Of a DNA stretch of 64,000 nt, positions 12,290 through 24,518 are shown in pieces. The DNA lies in NCBI GenBank assembly GCA_933228895.1, contig OW121849.1, forward strand, positions 42,936,354-43,000,353, in the 5' to 3' direction. The DNA comes from Platycnemis pennipes. Taxonomy: Eukaryota; Arthropoda; Insecta; Odonata; Platycnemididae. Under the pieces are notes generated by a model. That model searched no databases. It saw only the letters and a program-made list of their open reading frames with translations, and was not told the origin of the DNA. How positions within the stretch are numbered: the stretch's first letter is position 1; every line of letters begins with the position of its first letter. A program made the position numbers and the translations under genes.

Positions 12290-12780
12290 AATCTAAAATG
12301 TGCGGCCATAGAGGAAAGATAAAGATAAAAAGAAACACCCGAGTAACCAACGGAGATCTCCTAAGAAGAGTAGAAGAAAATAAAATTCTGCTGAATACTC
12401 TGATATTTCCACATATTCTACTTTGCTATTTCCATACGTAACATTATGCGTGGAAATAGCAGAATGGGATGATAGGACGCCCGCTACCATACTGTATGCA
12501 GAAAACTTTGAAAAGAAGACGGAGAAACCTTATTTTACGCCGTTTTTGAGACAAGATGAATACAATAGTCGAGGGGAAAGTGAACGGAGACAATGGCAAA
12601 GGGCGGTGTTGTATGATATACAGGTATACGGATCAAGTTGAAAAGGGTATAAAAGAGAAGAAATAGAGAAATGTGGAGAGGTTAGCCGATAGGAGAAAGG
12701 TGTAGAGAACTGCGCCACACCAATTTCAGAACTGATGACTGGTTATGATGATTTTTTCGCCATCAGAACAACAGTAACAG
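12290..12780 (+). pseudogene. non-LTR retrotransposon reverse transcriptase tail, broken
   Basis: The plus strand encodes a decayed copy of the same C-terminal reverse transcriptase region that is open at 55449-55754. The peptide RVTNGDLLRRVEENKILLNT (frame from 12256) corresponds to RVSNEEVLRRVGEKRSLLTT there. At the DNA level CGAGGGGAAAGTGAACGG, GAAATGTGGAGAGGTTAGCC and the final ATGATGAT tail also match. An insertion of about 105 bases lies near 12400-12508 and includes an imperfect palindrome (TGCTATTTCCATACG against CGTGGAAATAGCA). Stops and frameshifts rule out function. It is the 3' end of a 5'-truncated LINE. Confidence 0.75.
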
Positions 12781-13640
12781 GACGAGAGATAAGATATATA
12801 TACTTTTGTCACGCTTGTGACCAGTTTTTTATATAAGCGAGGAGTTGCGTCTCTCAATCAGTGGAAATTCTACGGGGCACAACGACACACGGAGAGGATG
12901 CATTATAACGGACTGTGTCTCGGCCCTGATTTCCTTTCGGTCCACAGCGAGGGGTAGAGCGGGAATCTTTTTCTCCCTCCCTCAAACCGGAACGCGGACC
13001 GTTACTGGAGATTGCGTGGCGGAGGCAGGATAGTGGGGGAGGATACCGTACACAGTCTGTCGCGGATTCCTTATACGAAAAGTAACTCAAAGCCATCCCT
13101 CCCGCACCACCACGCGCGGCGCTCGCTAACGTCCTAACCCCCCCGAACGCTGCTCTGCTGCTTCTGTCTGAGAGTTAGAGGAGGGGAGGGGGAATAATGA
13201 CGAGGAACCCGCTCAGGGCTGACGACTCCCAATTACAAGAGTGCCGTTAATACTCCGCCGCAATGGAACCATTTTTGGGTCACTGGGGGACAGAGAGAGA
13301 GAGGGAGGATAAGAGGGGCGGCATTCTCGACGAGAAGGAAAAGAATCAGGGAGAACTCCATTCGCGATGAATGCACGAGAGAGCAAATAAGCTCGTCGGA
13401 AATCGGGGTGGAGGCGAGGAAAAACGCTTGCGCGAAAGGGAACTGCGGTATTCGCAGAGCTGTAGAGAGCATCGTTAACTTGGTTGACTGGTGATGTTGT
13501 GGGCTCAAACCCACATTAACTTCCACCTATTCGATTCAATAACCATCTTGGAACACCACTCCTAAAATCTGCAACATACGAGACTTGATAAATGACAATA
13601 TCGAGAACACTACCTTAGCAGTATCGTGCTGCATCATGCT
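12781..13640. other. CpG-containing unique sequence, possible tRNA-like scrap
   Basis: The part 12840-13450 is moderately GC-rich with open frames on both strands at once, none recognisable. At 13475-13520 a segment with CTTGGTTGACTGGTGATG and TGGGCTCAAACCCACA could be a SINE head, but the boxes are weak. Confidence 0.35.
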
Positions 13641-14250
13641 GGGTTGCATGAGTACATCTACATCCACGCAATACTATGCAAGCCACCGTGAGGGTGTGTG
13701 GCAGGGGGTGATGATCACCGAACATGCACTACTGGCATGAAACTAGGCTACTACATGGAAACACAGTCACATGCCGCTAGATGGCTAGTATATGCATAGT
13801 AATAAAGGGATTGGTTAAAATGGCATTTATCTAAATATATTTATCTCTATTTATATATTATGTACGGGTTAGTAATGCTAATACATGCATAATACATATT
13901 AATACAATATTTCAACAACCTATCTCTTTGATATGCTGCCTATTATGTTCTCTAATAGTACATGGGAAAAATGATATTTTAAATCTATCGGTGTGACAAA
14001 CTATCTTCCTAATCTTACTTGTCTGGTCAAACCTAGCATCATATGCAGGTGCTTTTAATATACATCTAACATCTTCAGGAAACGTATCCGTTTTAAATTA
14101 CTCACTTTCAAAGTTCTGCAACACATTGCAGGCCGGACATTTTTGAAATTATCTTCCCTCCGCGGCTGTACATTTTCTCCAACTTTTTTGCATGCAGCTA
14201 TTAAATAATTTATATTCATGAACATTATAAAACATTCGGCTTGAAGATTC
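13641..14250 (+). repeat. longest copy of the GTGTGTGGCAG dispersed repeat
   Basis: The core (about 13650-13735) reads CTACATCCACGC, GCAAGCCACCG, GAGGGTGTGTGGCAGGGGGT and GATCACC. The sequence then continues past 13790 in parallel with the reverse complement of 30600-30720 (shared blocks around GCTAGATGGCTAG and CATGCACTACT). It runs on through an AT-rich part to a block with CATGGGAAAAATGATATTTT and CTTCCCTCCGCGGCTG. From memory, that block order resembles a repeat common in large arthropod genomes; I could not check this. A minus-strand frame at 14275-14664 lies beyond it and has no recognisable domain. Confidence 0.65.
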
Positions 14251-14914
14251 AGCATTTGTGAAATAAAGCAGGAGCTACATTGTCAATGAATAATTAGCAA
14301 GGCATATACAAAATAATTTCTTCCTAACTACATCTGCAATACAATTGCAAAATATATGTAAACACGAGTATAATCGTGACCCATCCTTAACAGATGGCAC
14401 GCAAAACACGAGGAAACTCATGGCCGGTCCGCAATGTGTTAATATCTTAATTGATACGGTCCTATTCTCCTGCAGGTTCCTAGCAGGAAATAGCAGCCAT
14501 CGACTTATCACGCAGAATAGCCTCCGAATGTATTCGTAGCCGTCTGCGGTGAGTAGGTTGGAGCCCATAACCTGAAGATCGCTTATCCGAATCTTGTCTT
14601 GGGCTTTAAGATTACATATATATGTTATACCAGAGGTAGGAAAACCCGTCGCTAACCGCCACAAGTGGCAAAATTCAGAAGTTGAATTTTAACAAATTGT
14701 TGCCAAAATCTCAAAATAAGAATTTCTCTTAAAATAAACAATTGACAAGACACAAACCCAAAATCGATAAGATCGACAGGAGGACGCTGCAAGAGTATGT
14801 TCGAAGTCTTTTCAAATTTCACTATCACAAATGACAAGGATATGCACTAGTACCTAATATGTATCAATAAAATAAATACACAGAATAGCTTGCGAACATG
14901 ATCGTAGGTATACG
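14251..14914. other. AT-rich sequence, nothing firm
   Basis: A 129-codon minus-strand frame (14275-14664) is the only longer frame. Its translation mixes cysteines and hydrophobics without a pattern I recognise, so I do not call a gene. Confidence 0.35.
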
Positions 14915-15095
14915 CGGCAGCCAGGTCAATAACCATCACTCTCGGTTACCGACCTGGCGACCGTAAATCCGCCAAGTAAAGTTTCGAATCCCATCTCGGG
15001 CATTGTTGCAGTGCTTGTTATAGGAAGGCGATCAGGTTAGACGGTGGAATAAGACATCAGCACTTTGAGACCTTAAACCTAAATCTACAGATAAG
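14915..15095 (+). repeat. tRNA-derived SINE, family S1
   Basis: The A-box region CGGCAGCCAGGTCAATAACC and B box GTTTCGAATCCCATCTCGGG are clear. The body (GTGCTTGTTATAGGAAGG, GATCAGGTTAGACGGTGG, CACTTTGAGACCTTAAACC) is the best-preserved S1 body in the window and serves as the reference for the other copies. Confidence 0.75.
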
Positions 15096-16085
15096 AATTT
15101 ACATTCTAAGAATTATAAAAACCTCTTATCACTAGCTCCAACAATAGTTTCGATCTGTGGGGTAAGAGCCCTCATAAGACGCGCAAAATTCTCATGCGTG
15201 AGAGAGAAACCAGTTCATTTCCCCAGTGCCAAATGAAGACCCCCGGAAAAACGTAGACAAAAACAATTACGCCGACTAGGAATACCGGAAGGAGTACAGG
15301 ATAACGCACCGTCGCATAATCCTTTAGTACCTCGTAAAATAAGACTGACCTGATACTTCATTTTCATGAGATTTCCAGAGGAAAAAACACTCCTCTTACA
15401 CCTTATTTCCGAAAAATATCATCGATTTACACATCAAGTGAAACTATTTTTTTCCTGCAGAATTACTGTTCTCACTCACGTACCCAAGTTTTCCAAAAGC
15501 CGGATCTTTTCAAATGTGAACTGATTGGAATATGAGGCAAAAGATTTATGAGTAACCAAACCGTAGAGTGATGAGTTAGAAGCTGAAACTCGATTAAATC
15601 GATTTTCATTCTTATCAACTTCCGCAAAAAAGGATAGCGACTGCAAACTGAATTTCCCTATTTTATTACAAAAGGACAAGTAGAAATTCTATCCTTCTAC
15701 CAAAACTTTTATGAATGATTGATTTTGCAGTTTTTGACGAGAGATTTAGGATCAACGCACTCCAGAGAGGTGCCCGCAAGCGACCGGCAATTGGAAATTC
15801 CCAAACTACAATTAAAATTCTATTAAAAGTTAGCGATGCTCAACAAAATCCATATTGGCCATCGCTGAAATATGAAAACAGCGAGAAAGAGAGACAGATT
15901 TTAATTACGAAGAGGAATAATTGAGTCGTTCTCATTTCCTTTGATAAGACAGGCAATTTTTTTTCTCCCGTGAGGACGGTTCGACAGATAAGTATTTCTC
16001 CCGTCAAAGCTCGCTCGAAAAAGACATTACGATCACAAGTTTTGACACGTGACGAACGATATAAATCCCTTTTACCTTCATCCCA
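15096..16085. other. AT-rich sequence, nothing recognised
   Basis: Short frames at 15476-15679 (minus) and 15715-15924 (plus) have no support from splice signals or domains. Confidence 0.4.
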
Positions 16086-16150
16086 CTCCCTCCCCCCCCC
16101 CCCCCCCCCTCCATGGCTTTATCCTCTCCTCCTCACACCCCCCCCCCCTC
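16086..16150. repeat. C-rich simple sequence
   Basis: A run of about 17 C at 16092-16109 and a second run of C near 16138-16147, separated by mixed pyrimidines. Length is likely to vary between individuals or assemblies. Confidence 0.9.
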
Positions 16151-18993
16151 TCACAGCTCCCTCGTCTAACCAAATCATGCAATTAGCCGAAAGGTGCTGC
16201 CAAAACTTCTCAGCACGAACGAGTCAATCACTGTCCGCTCGCGACTGAATGAAGTTACGAAATTACCGAATGCCAATTGCGAGCTGGATGGATCGATATA
16301 GGAGGAGGGACCGCTCCGCCGGAAATAATTAATCAAGTCCCCCACCTCACCCTTTTCCTGGCCCGGGAGAAAAAAAGAATAAAAATCGACCCCCTTCCAG
16401 TCCTTCCTCACAACACTCACCCCGTTCCACTTCGCGCGGAAGGACGGAAGGAATAACATCGTTGACCTTTCTCTTTTATCTCCCTCGGATTACGAGTATT
16501 GACAGACCTAAAAGGTGATGAAGTTCAAGGGATGAGGAGAAGGACGAACGGCCGGGAGAGAGGTACAGGGTTTCCTTCAACCCCACCCCCTTCACCCTCC
16601 TCGATGAGCTGAGCCACACCACGCGAGATACGGACGGACTTGCGATGACGAGGGATGATATTTCCCAATTTTTTTCATTTCCCTCGCACGGGGGGGAAAT
16701 GCCAAATGTTAAAAAAAACGACAGACATGGCGCGAAGGTGAATGACAAGGGCAGGGAGACGAGACTTTTTCGGGGAATACGTGAGATTTTCCAATCCGAC
16801 ACAAAGCTTTCCAGGACAATGTCATGAGGCAATCTCGTTAGGTCTATTTCCAGACCTATCCACTAGCTCCATTATGACAGGGCAAAGACACCCTTTTCGT
16901 TAGTCGGGGGGAGAGAGGGTGGAATTCGAGACCCGAATGACATCCGCATGACTACAAAAATCCACGGTGGACGATTGGGAAAAATGCAGACCGCTCTCAT
17001 TTGGCGATGTGAGCGATGTGCGAGGGAGTGGAATACGGGAGCTTGGCTCATGACAGGCGACGCCATCATTATCCGCCGTTGAGACATAATAGACAGGTTT
17101 ACGGCGTCGTTGGCTGGAGAAATGGATCAGACGAAACCCAAAATCGAACATGAACATGCTGAATTACGCGGAGAGCATCACTTAACGGGTCAGCGAAAGT
17201 TTGGAAATCAATAAGGACACCAGTATAATAAGACTTTTCTTCAGAAATTTTTCTAACATACATAAATAGCTGGAATTGTAATTTTAAAATCAATTGCACT
17301 AGTCATAAGGGCAGAACGGTGAAAGATAGGACAAAATACTAAAAAAATAAAGATTCAAATCGAAGAGCTGAACACCAGTACCGATGAAATATAAACAATA
17401 TAGGCATATCACTTAAAGTTAACGAAAAGTTTAAAACATTTCGTGCATGGAATACCTACCTATATATTATAATGATTATACAACGCTATCCAAGAAACAA
17501 CTGAAATGGTCACAATTATTTAGGGGATCTTTCATTTTCATTTATGAAGAACGATTTACACCACATCTGACTTCAGACCATACTATTTACTTAATGCAGG
17601 CTAGAAAAAAGTTTGAAGTAGAAACGTTGTGGAACCAACGGTCCTTAGGCACCTACTTATTATCAAAGCTTAAAGTAAATATGATATAAAAAATTAGACC
17701 CGCTATTCTTACTGACACTTCTCTCAAATATAAACATTTTCCAAGTTGCACTAGGAAACTATTAAATAACCATATTTACCTCAATCGCCGAACGACCCAC
17801 AGTACTCAGTTTAAGGTGCGAAATGTTATCTATTGATACATTAAATCATTCTGAGAAAAAAATCGTGAAAATTGGTGAATTTCATTGATTGATTATTTTA
17901 ATGGCGAATTCATGGATTGCAATTTTTTTTTAATATTAACCAACCCGTTATTTTTTTCACTGAGAAAAAAAATTAAATAATTATTATAAAAACACACCAC
18001 TATCGACTAACGTGACCCCTATAAATCAGGGAAGTATTGTAAGAATTCATGAAAGAACAAAGTTGATATTTTTCCGGCGAAATAAAATGGAGCAAATCAT
18101 CAATGCGCTTCCGGAGGGCACAATAAATTTACCCCATAAATTACGCGGCGAGTTTTTTCCCCCGATTCCCACACTGTGTCCGCGTTTCCCCTACCAAACT
18201 TTCACGCGATAAAATCGTGCACATAATAGAAGGGGAGTGTGTTGAATAGCCCGGGTCACACCATGAACAAAAAAAACCGACTACTGCCTTCCGTCTCTTG
18301 GAGTGCTGGAGCGAAGTTCCAACGAACTATCCTGCGGTCAACGAAAATCTTGAAAAAAAAAGAGAAGCCTCCTCCTCTCGGTCACGAAAGGAACGCCGTA
18401 GTGAGAGCCGAATACTTGTCCACATCCATCTCCACTTCCTTCCTCACCGAAAATATCGCTCGGGTCATCAGGACGCAACGCCTCGCTGCGGCGACCACAC
18501 CAATTTCCCACCCGATCACTCCACGCCCCACCGAGCGGCTGGCTCCTTTTCTCCCTCTCCTCCTCCTTTTTGCTACGTGCACGACCGAGACGCCTTCGCC
18601 ACGGGGATCATCTCTTTCTTATCGACTCTTATCGGGTAACCTATACGTCACGGCGTCGACGTGGTTATGATCTCCCAAGCGGGAGACTTCGTGGATTATA
18701 TATGAACTTCTCCATCCCCATCTACGCTAGGCCTAAAACACGAAACCGATGGGAATGATCGAAAAATAAGTAACGTTTGTAGCCCGGTGCAGATTAGATC
18801 GTCTTTCTTACGACGACAATTTAAGTCAGGACTGGTTCAGGCCAAACTCGCTATAAGTTTGGTTATTTGGGGGTGATGACCGACAGCAGAATGTCGTTTG
18901 CGCTTTCTAGGAGATAGCTATCTCTACCAAGCCAATTCTAGGGTGTGTGGTACGGAATTAGATATCACCAAATATGCAACGATAAGTGGGAAA
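16151..18993. other. no gene recognised
   Basis: The segments 16270-16650 and 18240-18680 are richer in CpG and open in several frames at once. The rest is AT-rich. No repeat of the families named here was seen, and no frame has a recognisable domain. Confidence 0.4.
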
Positions 18994-19165
18994 TTGGAGG
19001 GGACTTTACAGGAAACAGGGGAAGGTGGAGCAAATCCCGGCATCGGATTGAGCTTACTCATAAAAAAAGGAACCAATTATTGGAGGAGACTATACAGGGA
19101 ACAGGGGAAGGTGGAGAAAATCCCGGCATCGGATTGAGCTTACTCATAAAAAAAGGAACCAATTG
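18994..19165. repeat. recent 86-bp tandem duplication
   Basis: Unit 1 is 18994-19079 and unit 2 is 19080-19165. They share GGGGAAGGTGGAG, AATCCCGGCATCGGATTGAG and CTTACTCATAAAAAAAGG and differ at about five positions. The period is not a multiple of three, so any frame would shift between units. The close match points to a recent event. Confidence 0.9.
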
Positions 19166-19189
19166 GTCCTCATTTTAACGTCCAATTCG

Positions 19190-19335
19190 AATGACCGATA
19201 GCTGAACTACCTCTCCACACAGCAGCTACAAGTGGAGACCTGCATACCAATCAAAAGTCTCTGCCATAGCTGGGATTCAAACCCGGGCCATCGGAATGGG
19301 AGACCAGAAAGGACCTCACCAACCCGTTCCCCTTA
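19190..19335 (-). repeat. tRNA-derived SINE, family S2
   Basis: On the minus strand the head reads GGTCTCCCATTCCGATGGCC followed by a strong B box, GGGTTTGAATCCCAGC. The body contains TGGCAGAGACTTTTGATTGG and later GTGTGGAGAGG, which match the copies at 26060 and 45490. I call this group S2. Confidence 0.75.
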
Positions 19336-20685
19336 ATAACTTGGTATTCACTTTTAAATTGTAACGTAAATTCTTTATATTTCCCGCTACTGCTAGAACA
19401 ACATATTTATTTAAAAATAAATGACACGCGCGTCCAATAATCCCTTGGCTGTTAAGGTGAAATAAATGTGGAAACAACAACAAGGGAAGAAGAAAAATTT
19501 TACCCATAAAGCCGAGATGATAATAATTTAAAACAAAATTTTTATTTACACAGAAAACACTTCGATTACCACAACAATATACACAAATAGGTACAGGAGA
19601 TCAGGAACAATCCCGTATTTTTCATGAGCAAGACTAATAGGGTAGCAGACATATTGGAGCATGCCTGAGATGAAGACAGATGAACTAAATGTTGTCAGAT
19701 ACAGTAAGGAACGTCACAAAGCTGTGGGCAAAGGTCAAAGATGGAAGACAAAAACACGCGATGAGCAATTGAGATGTAAGAGGGTGTTGACAGCATAGAT
19801 GGAAGAGTTAAGCAAGCGTGGAGAAGGTAAGAAAAGAACTGATACCGCAGATGCCGTGAAGGGGGAGCATAAAGCAAGGATGGAAGAAATAAATCTTTGG
19901 TGAAAGGTTTTTATGAGAAGCGACAGAATTTTATGTGCTTTCGACGCAGTGAAACTTATTTTGGGAATTTCCAAAAGTTGGTATCAAAAGGCTACCACAA
20001 CTCCACGACGGTGATAAGGCAAACAAAATCGTTTTTCGGATATAATGCAAAGTCCCAAGCGATAAAAAGTGTACCTAGTTTCCACATTTTTACGACGTGA
20101 TGGTCTCATAAAGATGGAAGATCGCTAGCAACCGGTTAGAGTCGAATAATTCGATTTATTGCGGAAGTTTCGATGAGCTAAGATCTGATTAAGGTAATCT
20201 TTTTTTTTCCAAATTTTCGGAAGATTTGATTAAAAACGGCAGAGACGAATCGACACAATCACGAATGGCGACGAAGGAATACACGCACGGGTGTATTCCT
20301 CTTTATCGAAAACTTCAAGGAAAACAAGTTAGAAAAAAGAATGACTAGCTGGCCAGCAAAATCAAATTGTGTGCCCATTAGTTTTGCACGCCCGGCACGA
20401 CTGATTGCTTGACTCGTGCCTCGAGCGTACCTCGTGTCGGCAATGCTCTCTGGAGGAGAGGAGGCAGGCACAAGACGTATTTCTTCTACGCAGACCCTTT
20501 TAATAGCCTCAAACGCCCCTCACGTGCGGAAGGGCGGGGTCAGTGCCGATCATCGTCGATAGAGTTAGTGCGCCACGGGTCAACGGACACCGACGCCGAC
20601 GACGCCCTTGCCTTGGGAAGAAAAGAAAACCATCGCGACGGCAATTCCTCCCCCGCAAAGGTATACGTGGAAGTTGCGTACATAA
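19336..20685. other. no gene recognised
   Basis: AT-rich up to 20250, then a more balanced and CpG-containing stretch to 20680 with overlapping frames on both strands and no recognisable domain. Confidence 0.4.
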
Positions 20686-21026
20686 ACCCTTTAACTACCA
20701 GAGTGGAACGATATATTGGCCCTCTCTGGGTGTGCGGAAACTGCTAGCAGTCTGATTTATTGACCGACTTACATTACATTATTATAAATTTTAAATGTTA
20801 CATTTCCTTATAATCAGGGTCAACATGAACGATTTCTCCATCTTCCTGAATCTGAAATATATTGTCAACATTGAATTAAATACCACTTTATAAATTAAAA
20901 TTGAGTATTTTAAATAATGTAAAATAACTGGCTAAAGTAACTGAATAATATTAAGAATTCCATGAAAATGTGTTTGGCAGTATTTACACAGTCTACCAAA
21001 TAGGGGCTTGCAGTAAAAGGGTTAAA
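20686..21026. mobile_element. possible piggyBac-type non-autonomous element
   Basis: The left end reads CCCTTTAACTACCAGAGTGG. The right end, reverse complemented, reads TTAACCCTTTTACTGCAAGC. Together they resemble TTAACCCTTT-type ends of piggyBac-like elements, which duplicate TTAA on insertion. The right side keeps TTAA; the left side has TAAA instead. The 340 bases between are AT-rich and encode nothing. The match is short, so this remains a suggestion. Confidence 0.35.
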
Positions 21027-21646
21027 GTACAAAATTAGATTCATTCAAGAACCCCATTACTTACCGCAAGGGGGAGTTCACGATTAAAGGTTTTCCATAA
21101 ATTACGTGACCAAAAGATGGTGGGAGGTGGGGGGGAGGGAGTTGGGTTCGAGCTAACTCTTAGGGTGTATTATGGACAAGAAGGGGAATGGGGTCCAGCC
21201 TTACGTTACGTTGGGACATATAGAAAATAAAGAAAATAGTAATGATACACGTGATAATTTGTGAATAAATAGCAGTATTGAGAAGCAAATAAATTATTCA
21301 TAATAAATGGCTGCTTTGTCATTTACAGAAAGAGAAGGTTTTTTGGCTACGTTAGGTAATTTGGGAAGATATCATTAATGTTACTGAGCGTAGATATATG
21401 GAGGAGGAAGACGGGATAAAAAAGAAGTTGAAAATCAGCTATAGTGACGTGATAAATGGATGGACCCTTATCTCGCGGCACCCTCGGGTCACTCGATGTC
21501 TCACTCGCAATCCCGAAGAGTTGAGACGATTTTGTCGAAAAGATGTAGTAACTCGAAAGTGAGGATTTAATTGCTTATTCACTAAACTGTCCTCATCATC
21601 TCTGCAGTGCGTGAGCAGTAGGGGTGACGAGTGACAATTTGGCGAA
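21027..21646. other. no gene recognised
   Basis: AT-rich with a G-rich patch at 21117-21145. Nothing else seen. Confidence 0.4.
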
Positions 21647-21745
21647 GTAGCCGGTTGGCTAGTGCGTTGGGCTACTCACCGAAAGTCTTGCTTTAAATCT
21701 GAGAAATAATTCCAGAGGTGTCCAGTTACAACCAAAGCTGTTCGA
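21647..21745 (+). repeat. tRNA-like SINE head
   Basis: GTAGCCGGTTGGCTAGTGCG is a good A-box region and GTCTTGCTTTAAATCTG a weakened B box at the right distance. The body after it is short and not clearly S1 or S2. It may share a group with 30789. Confidence 0.6.
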
Positions 21746-22059
21746 TTTTTCTGGGCAGCGGATCATTCCGAAGAATCACCGGGAGGGGGTTGTAAACGAA
21801 TGTGTCCCCGTACCCTGATTGCACACTATTCACACGCAGTTTTGCTAAGTACATGGTGAGCTCCACCTAATTTCCGAAAAAATGCCAGTCATGTCCTAGG
21901 CAAGACTCAACCCTATGATCATGGTGCTGCCAGGAAGGGGTGGGCATGAAAGATAAACTCACAGGTTGAATGAACGTTCCAGCACATTTAGAAACAAATC
22001 ACAGACGACTTCTCCGATGAATACCTCTCCAAACTTAAAGAAACCTAACAGAAAGATGA
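21746..22059. other. no gene recognised
   Basis: Mixed composition with no open frame or repeat of note. Confidence 0.4.
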
Positions 22060-22850
22060 GCGAAACCCACAGGGTAAAAAGTTCGGGAGAGGAAAACGAG
22101 CCACGCCGGACGGAATTGGGGTGGAGGCAGAACACTCACGGACGCTTTCCGAGGCGCTTTTGTTTTCTGGGCGAGGGCGTGAGCATCGTGTGCTCGTGTA
22201 TGCGCGGTGAGTGCGCGGGTGTGTGCGTGTAGTACCACTCTTTCAGCAAGAAAGAACAACGGATCGACAGCGGGGAAGAGAGTGAGGCGGTGGCAAATGA
22301 CTCGAATTCACACCGGGGCGGAAAAGGACGCACGAGAGAGAGAGAAAAAAAGAAAATAACAAAGTGAGTGTGCGTGTGTGTGTATGGTAGAGAGAGAGAG
22401 GGAGAGTTTTAAAAAAACATGCGTAGGGAGCGCACAAAACCAGGAAACGAGACAATCGACCTCCTCAACACGACTCTTCGTGATGCCTCCCCACCCGCCC
22501 GAAGTGTGTGGTAAAGAGAGGGCCGGACGATTTAGCGCAGGGGTGGCTCTCGGGAACGCAGAGGGATGGAGAGTAAGGGGAGGGGGGCTCGGAAATAGGG
22601 AGAAAGAGGCGAGGAAGAGGACACACTCCAAAATTAAAGAAAATAAAATATAACAGGAGAAACTCCACAGTCGGTCCAAATGCGCGGCGAGCCTTTCATG
22701 GCGAGTGGAAAAAGGGAATGCGGAAAGGAGAAAAGGGAAGAGCGGAGGGAAAGAAAATATAACTGTTGGGATAGAGGCGAAAAATACACACAAAGGAAGA
22801 GGAAGAGCAAGATACTGAAAGGGAAGGTTACCTAGCTCACTCGCTGTAAC
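22060..22850. repeat. purine-rich block with GA and TG simple repeats
   Basis: The plus strand is strongly purine-rich through most of this stretch. It includes GAGAGAGAGA near 22334-22345, a GTGTGCGTGTGTGTGTA run near 22367-22383 and AGAGAGAGAGAGG near 22390. The 197-codon minus-strand open frame that spans 22308-22901 is leucine-, serine- and proline-rich because of the CT-rich strand and is not accepted as a gene. Confidence 0.75.
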
Positions 22851-23689
22851 CATGTTTTCGACAATGCTACGCACAATTCGATAGCGTATCGAGATTACCA
22901 TCCAAATTAGTTTTCAAAGCGAATCAAACATGTGTACCCTTTTCAGGAACGGGATTGGTTGAATGATTTCGGAATGAACTGCACATCGAGATGCCTTTCC
23001 CATTTGCCCTTCACGCGTCACTCAAATGTGTTTGCTTACTTTTCATGAACTAACGAATTAACCCCCTCTGTGAGCACAAAGCTGGTAACAAAGACAGATG
23101 TCTTTGTATTACCCTATCTACTTTCGCAGAACGATGAGCAATTAGCACAAAACTTCAATAAGAGAGAAATTGAGAATGTTCTCATGGTCTCAGTACTCTC
23201 CGCAGACTTCACGCACGAACATAATTATAATCCTCCAATGAAGCACGCAAAAGAAAGCACATAAAAATAATTAAATAATTATTAGCAGAATTTGTCTTCG
23301 TTCATAGGCACCCCAACTGGAAACATTACAACTGCATCCACGGACTGACATTACGGAGACCAATATTTATTAGCCACGTCAGGAGCAGTACTTGAGGGGT
23401 CAGGCCACTAGTTATGATACATTACCGACAGTCTAGGCGTCCGTTGCGTTTGGGGAAAGATAAATTAAACATGAATTCCTAGTTTGAATGATGATGCACA
23501 CGATAATTAGTAAATAATTATAGTTCCGATAGATAAATAAGGTATTTAAAAATAATCTGTTTTATCATTCACTAACTAAAAAGGGCTCACTGACATCGCT
23601 ACGTAATTTACCCTCAGAAATTATCACGCAGCGTTAGCTAGCAGGTGGGGCGTGAACAAAGTGTAAAATAGCGCCACGCAACATATGGA
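22851..23689. other. AT-rich sequence, nothing recognised
   Basis: No repeat or exon seen. Confidence 0.4.
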
Positions 23690-23765
23690 TGGCCACAATC
23701 TAGCTTGGCTCGTTACCGGCCCGGACACCTAAAGATTGTGACCCAGGAGGAACTTCAGTAAAATG
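23690..23765 (+). repeat. decayed tRNA-like SINE head
   Basis: GGCCACAATCTAGCTTGGCT, then GTTACCGGCCCGGACACC, then AAAGATTGTGACCCAGG follow the order of the S1 head at 10138 (GATAACGCGCCGACCTGG, AAAAGATTGTGAGC). The B box is damaged. Confidence 0.45.
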
Positions 23766-23999
23766 CATAAAACCAAAATCTAATAAAATTAACCCCTTAT
23801 TAAATAGTCCAACTATATATTAGTCCTTACTACGATTTCAGCCACCATCTCCTGTCAAGAGTGACTAGAAGTTAAATATAATTTCTCAAATGGTTATGAG
23901 ATGCAGAAAACACAAGTTAGGGCTAATTAAATTCCGCGGAATTCACAGGGGGTAGTTTACGTCATCAAATAGGCTTGGAGGAATCGTCAAAACGATAGG

Positions 24000-24467
24000 G
24001 ATAGGTGAGAGAGAGGGAGATGCGGATGTGGGGGTAGGGTTGCAAGTTGTAGGGAAAAGGCAAGGGAGGGAGAGAAGGGAAATAAGAGCGTAAAGGGGGC
24101 ACACAAAGAGAGGTAAAAGGGAGAGAGGGTGAAGTGAGATGGAAGGAGAGGGAGGACGGGTGAAACGATCGGGGATGCCAGGGGAAGAAAGACAAAAAGA
24201 GAAGAAAGTAAAGCAGAACTCGCGCACTGAACCTTCGGCATCGAGATGGGGTGAGTTTGGGGGAGAGAGAACCCGGCCGTGAGTGAACGCGCAAAAGAGT
24301 TCACGCGAATAAGGGCGGAGGGAGGAGGCTGAGGGCGCGAATAAAATCACAACGGGGCCAAACATTGCAGGAAGTAAGGGAGAGAGAGGGAGGGGGAAGG
24401 AGAGAGGGAGGGGGAAGCAGAGAGGTAGGGGGAAGGAGAGAGGGAGGAGGATGGAGACGGAGAGAGA

Positions 24468-24518
<51 letters not shown>

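Noticed and set aside
14275..14664. 129-codon minus-strand frame
   Set aside because: It sits next to a dispersed repeat, has no domain I recognise and no splice signals that would frame it.
20158..20200. Possible hammerhead or Penelope end near GAAGTTTCGATGAGC
   Set aside because: GAAAC is present on the minus strand but no CUGANGA box lies at the right distance and stem II does not form.
22308..22901. 197-codon minus-strand open frame
   Set aside because: It lies in a GA/CT-rich tract and its translation is low-complexity serine, leucine and proline. Overlapping frames on the other strand are equally open.
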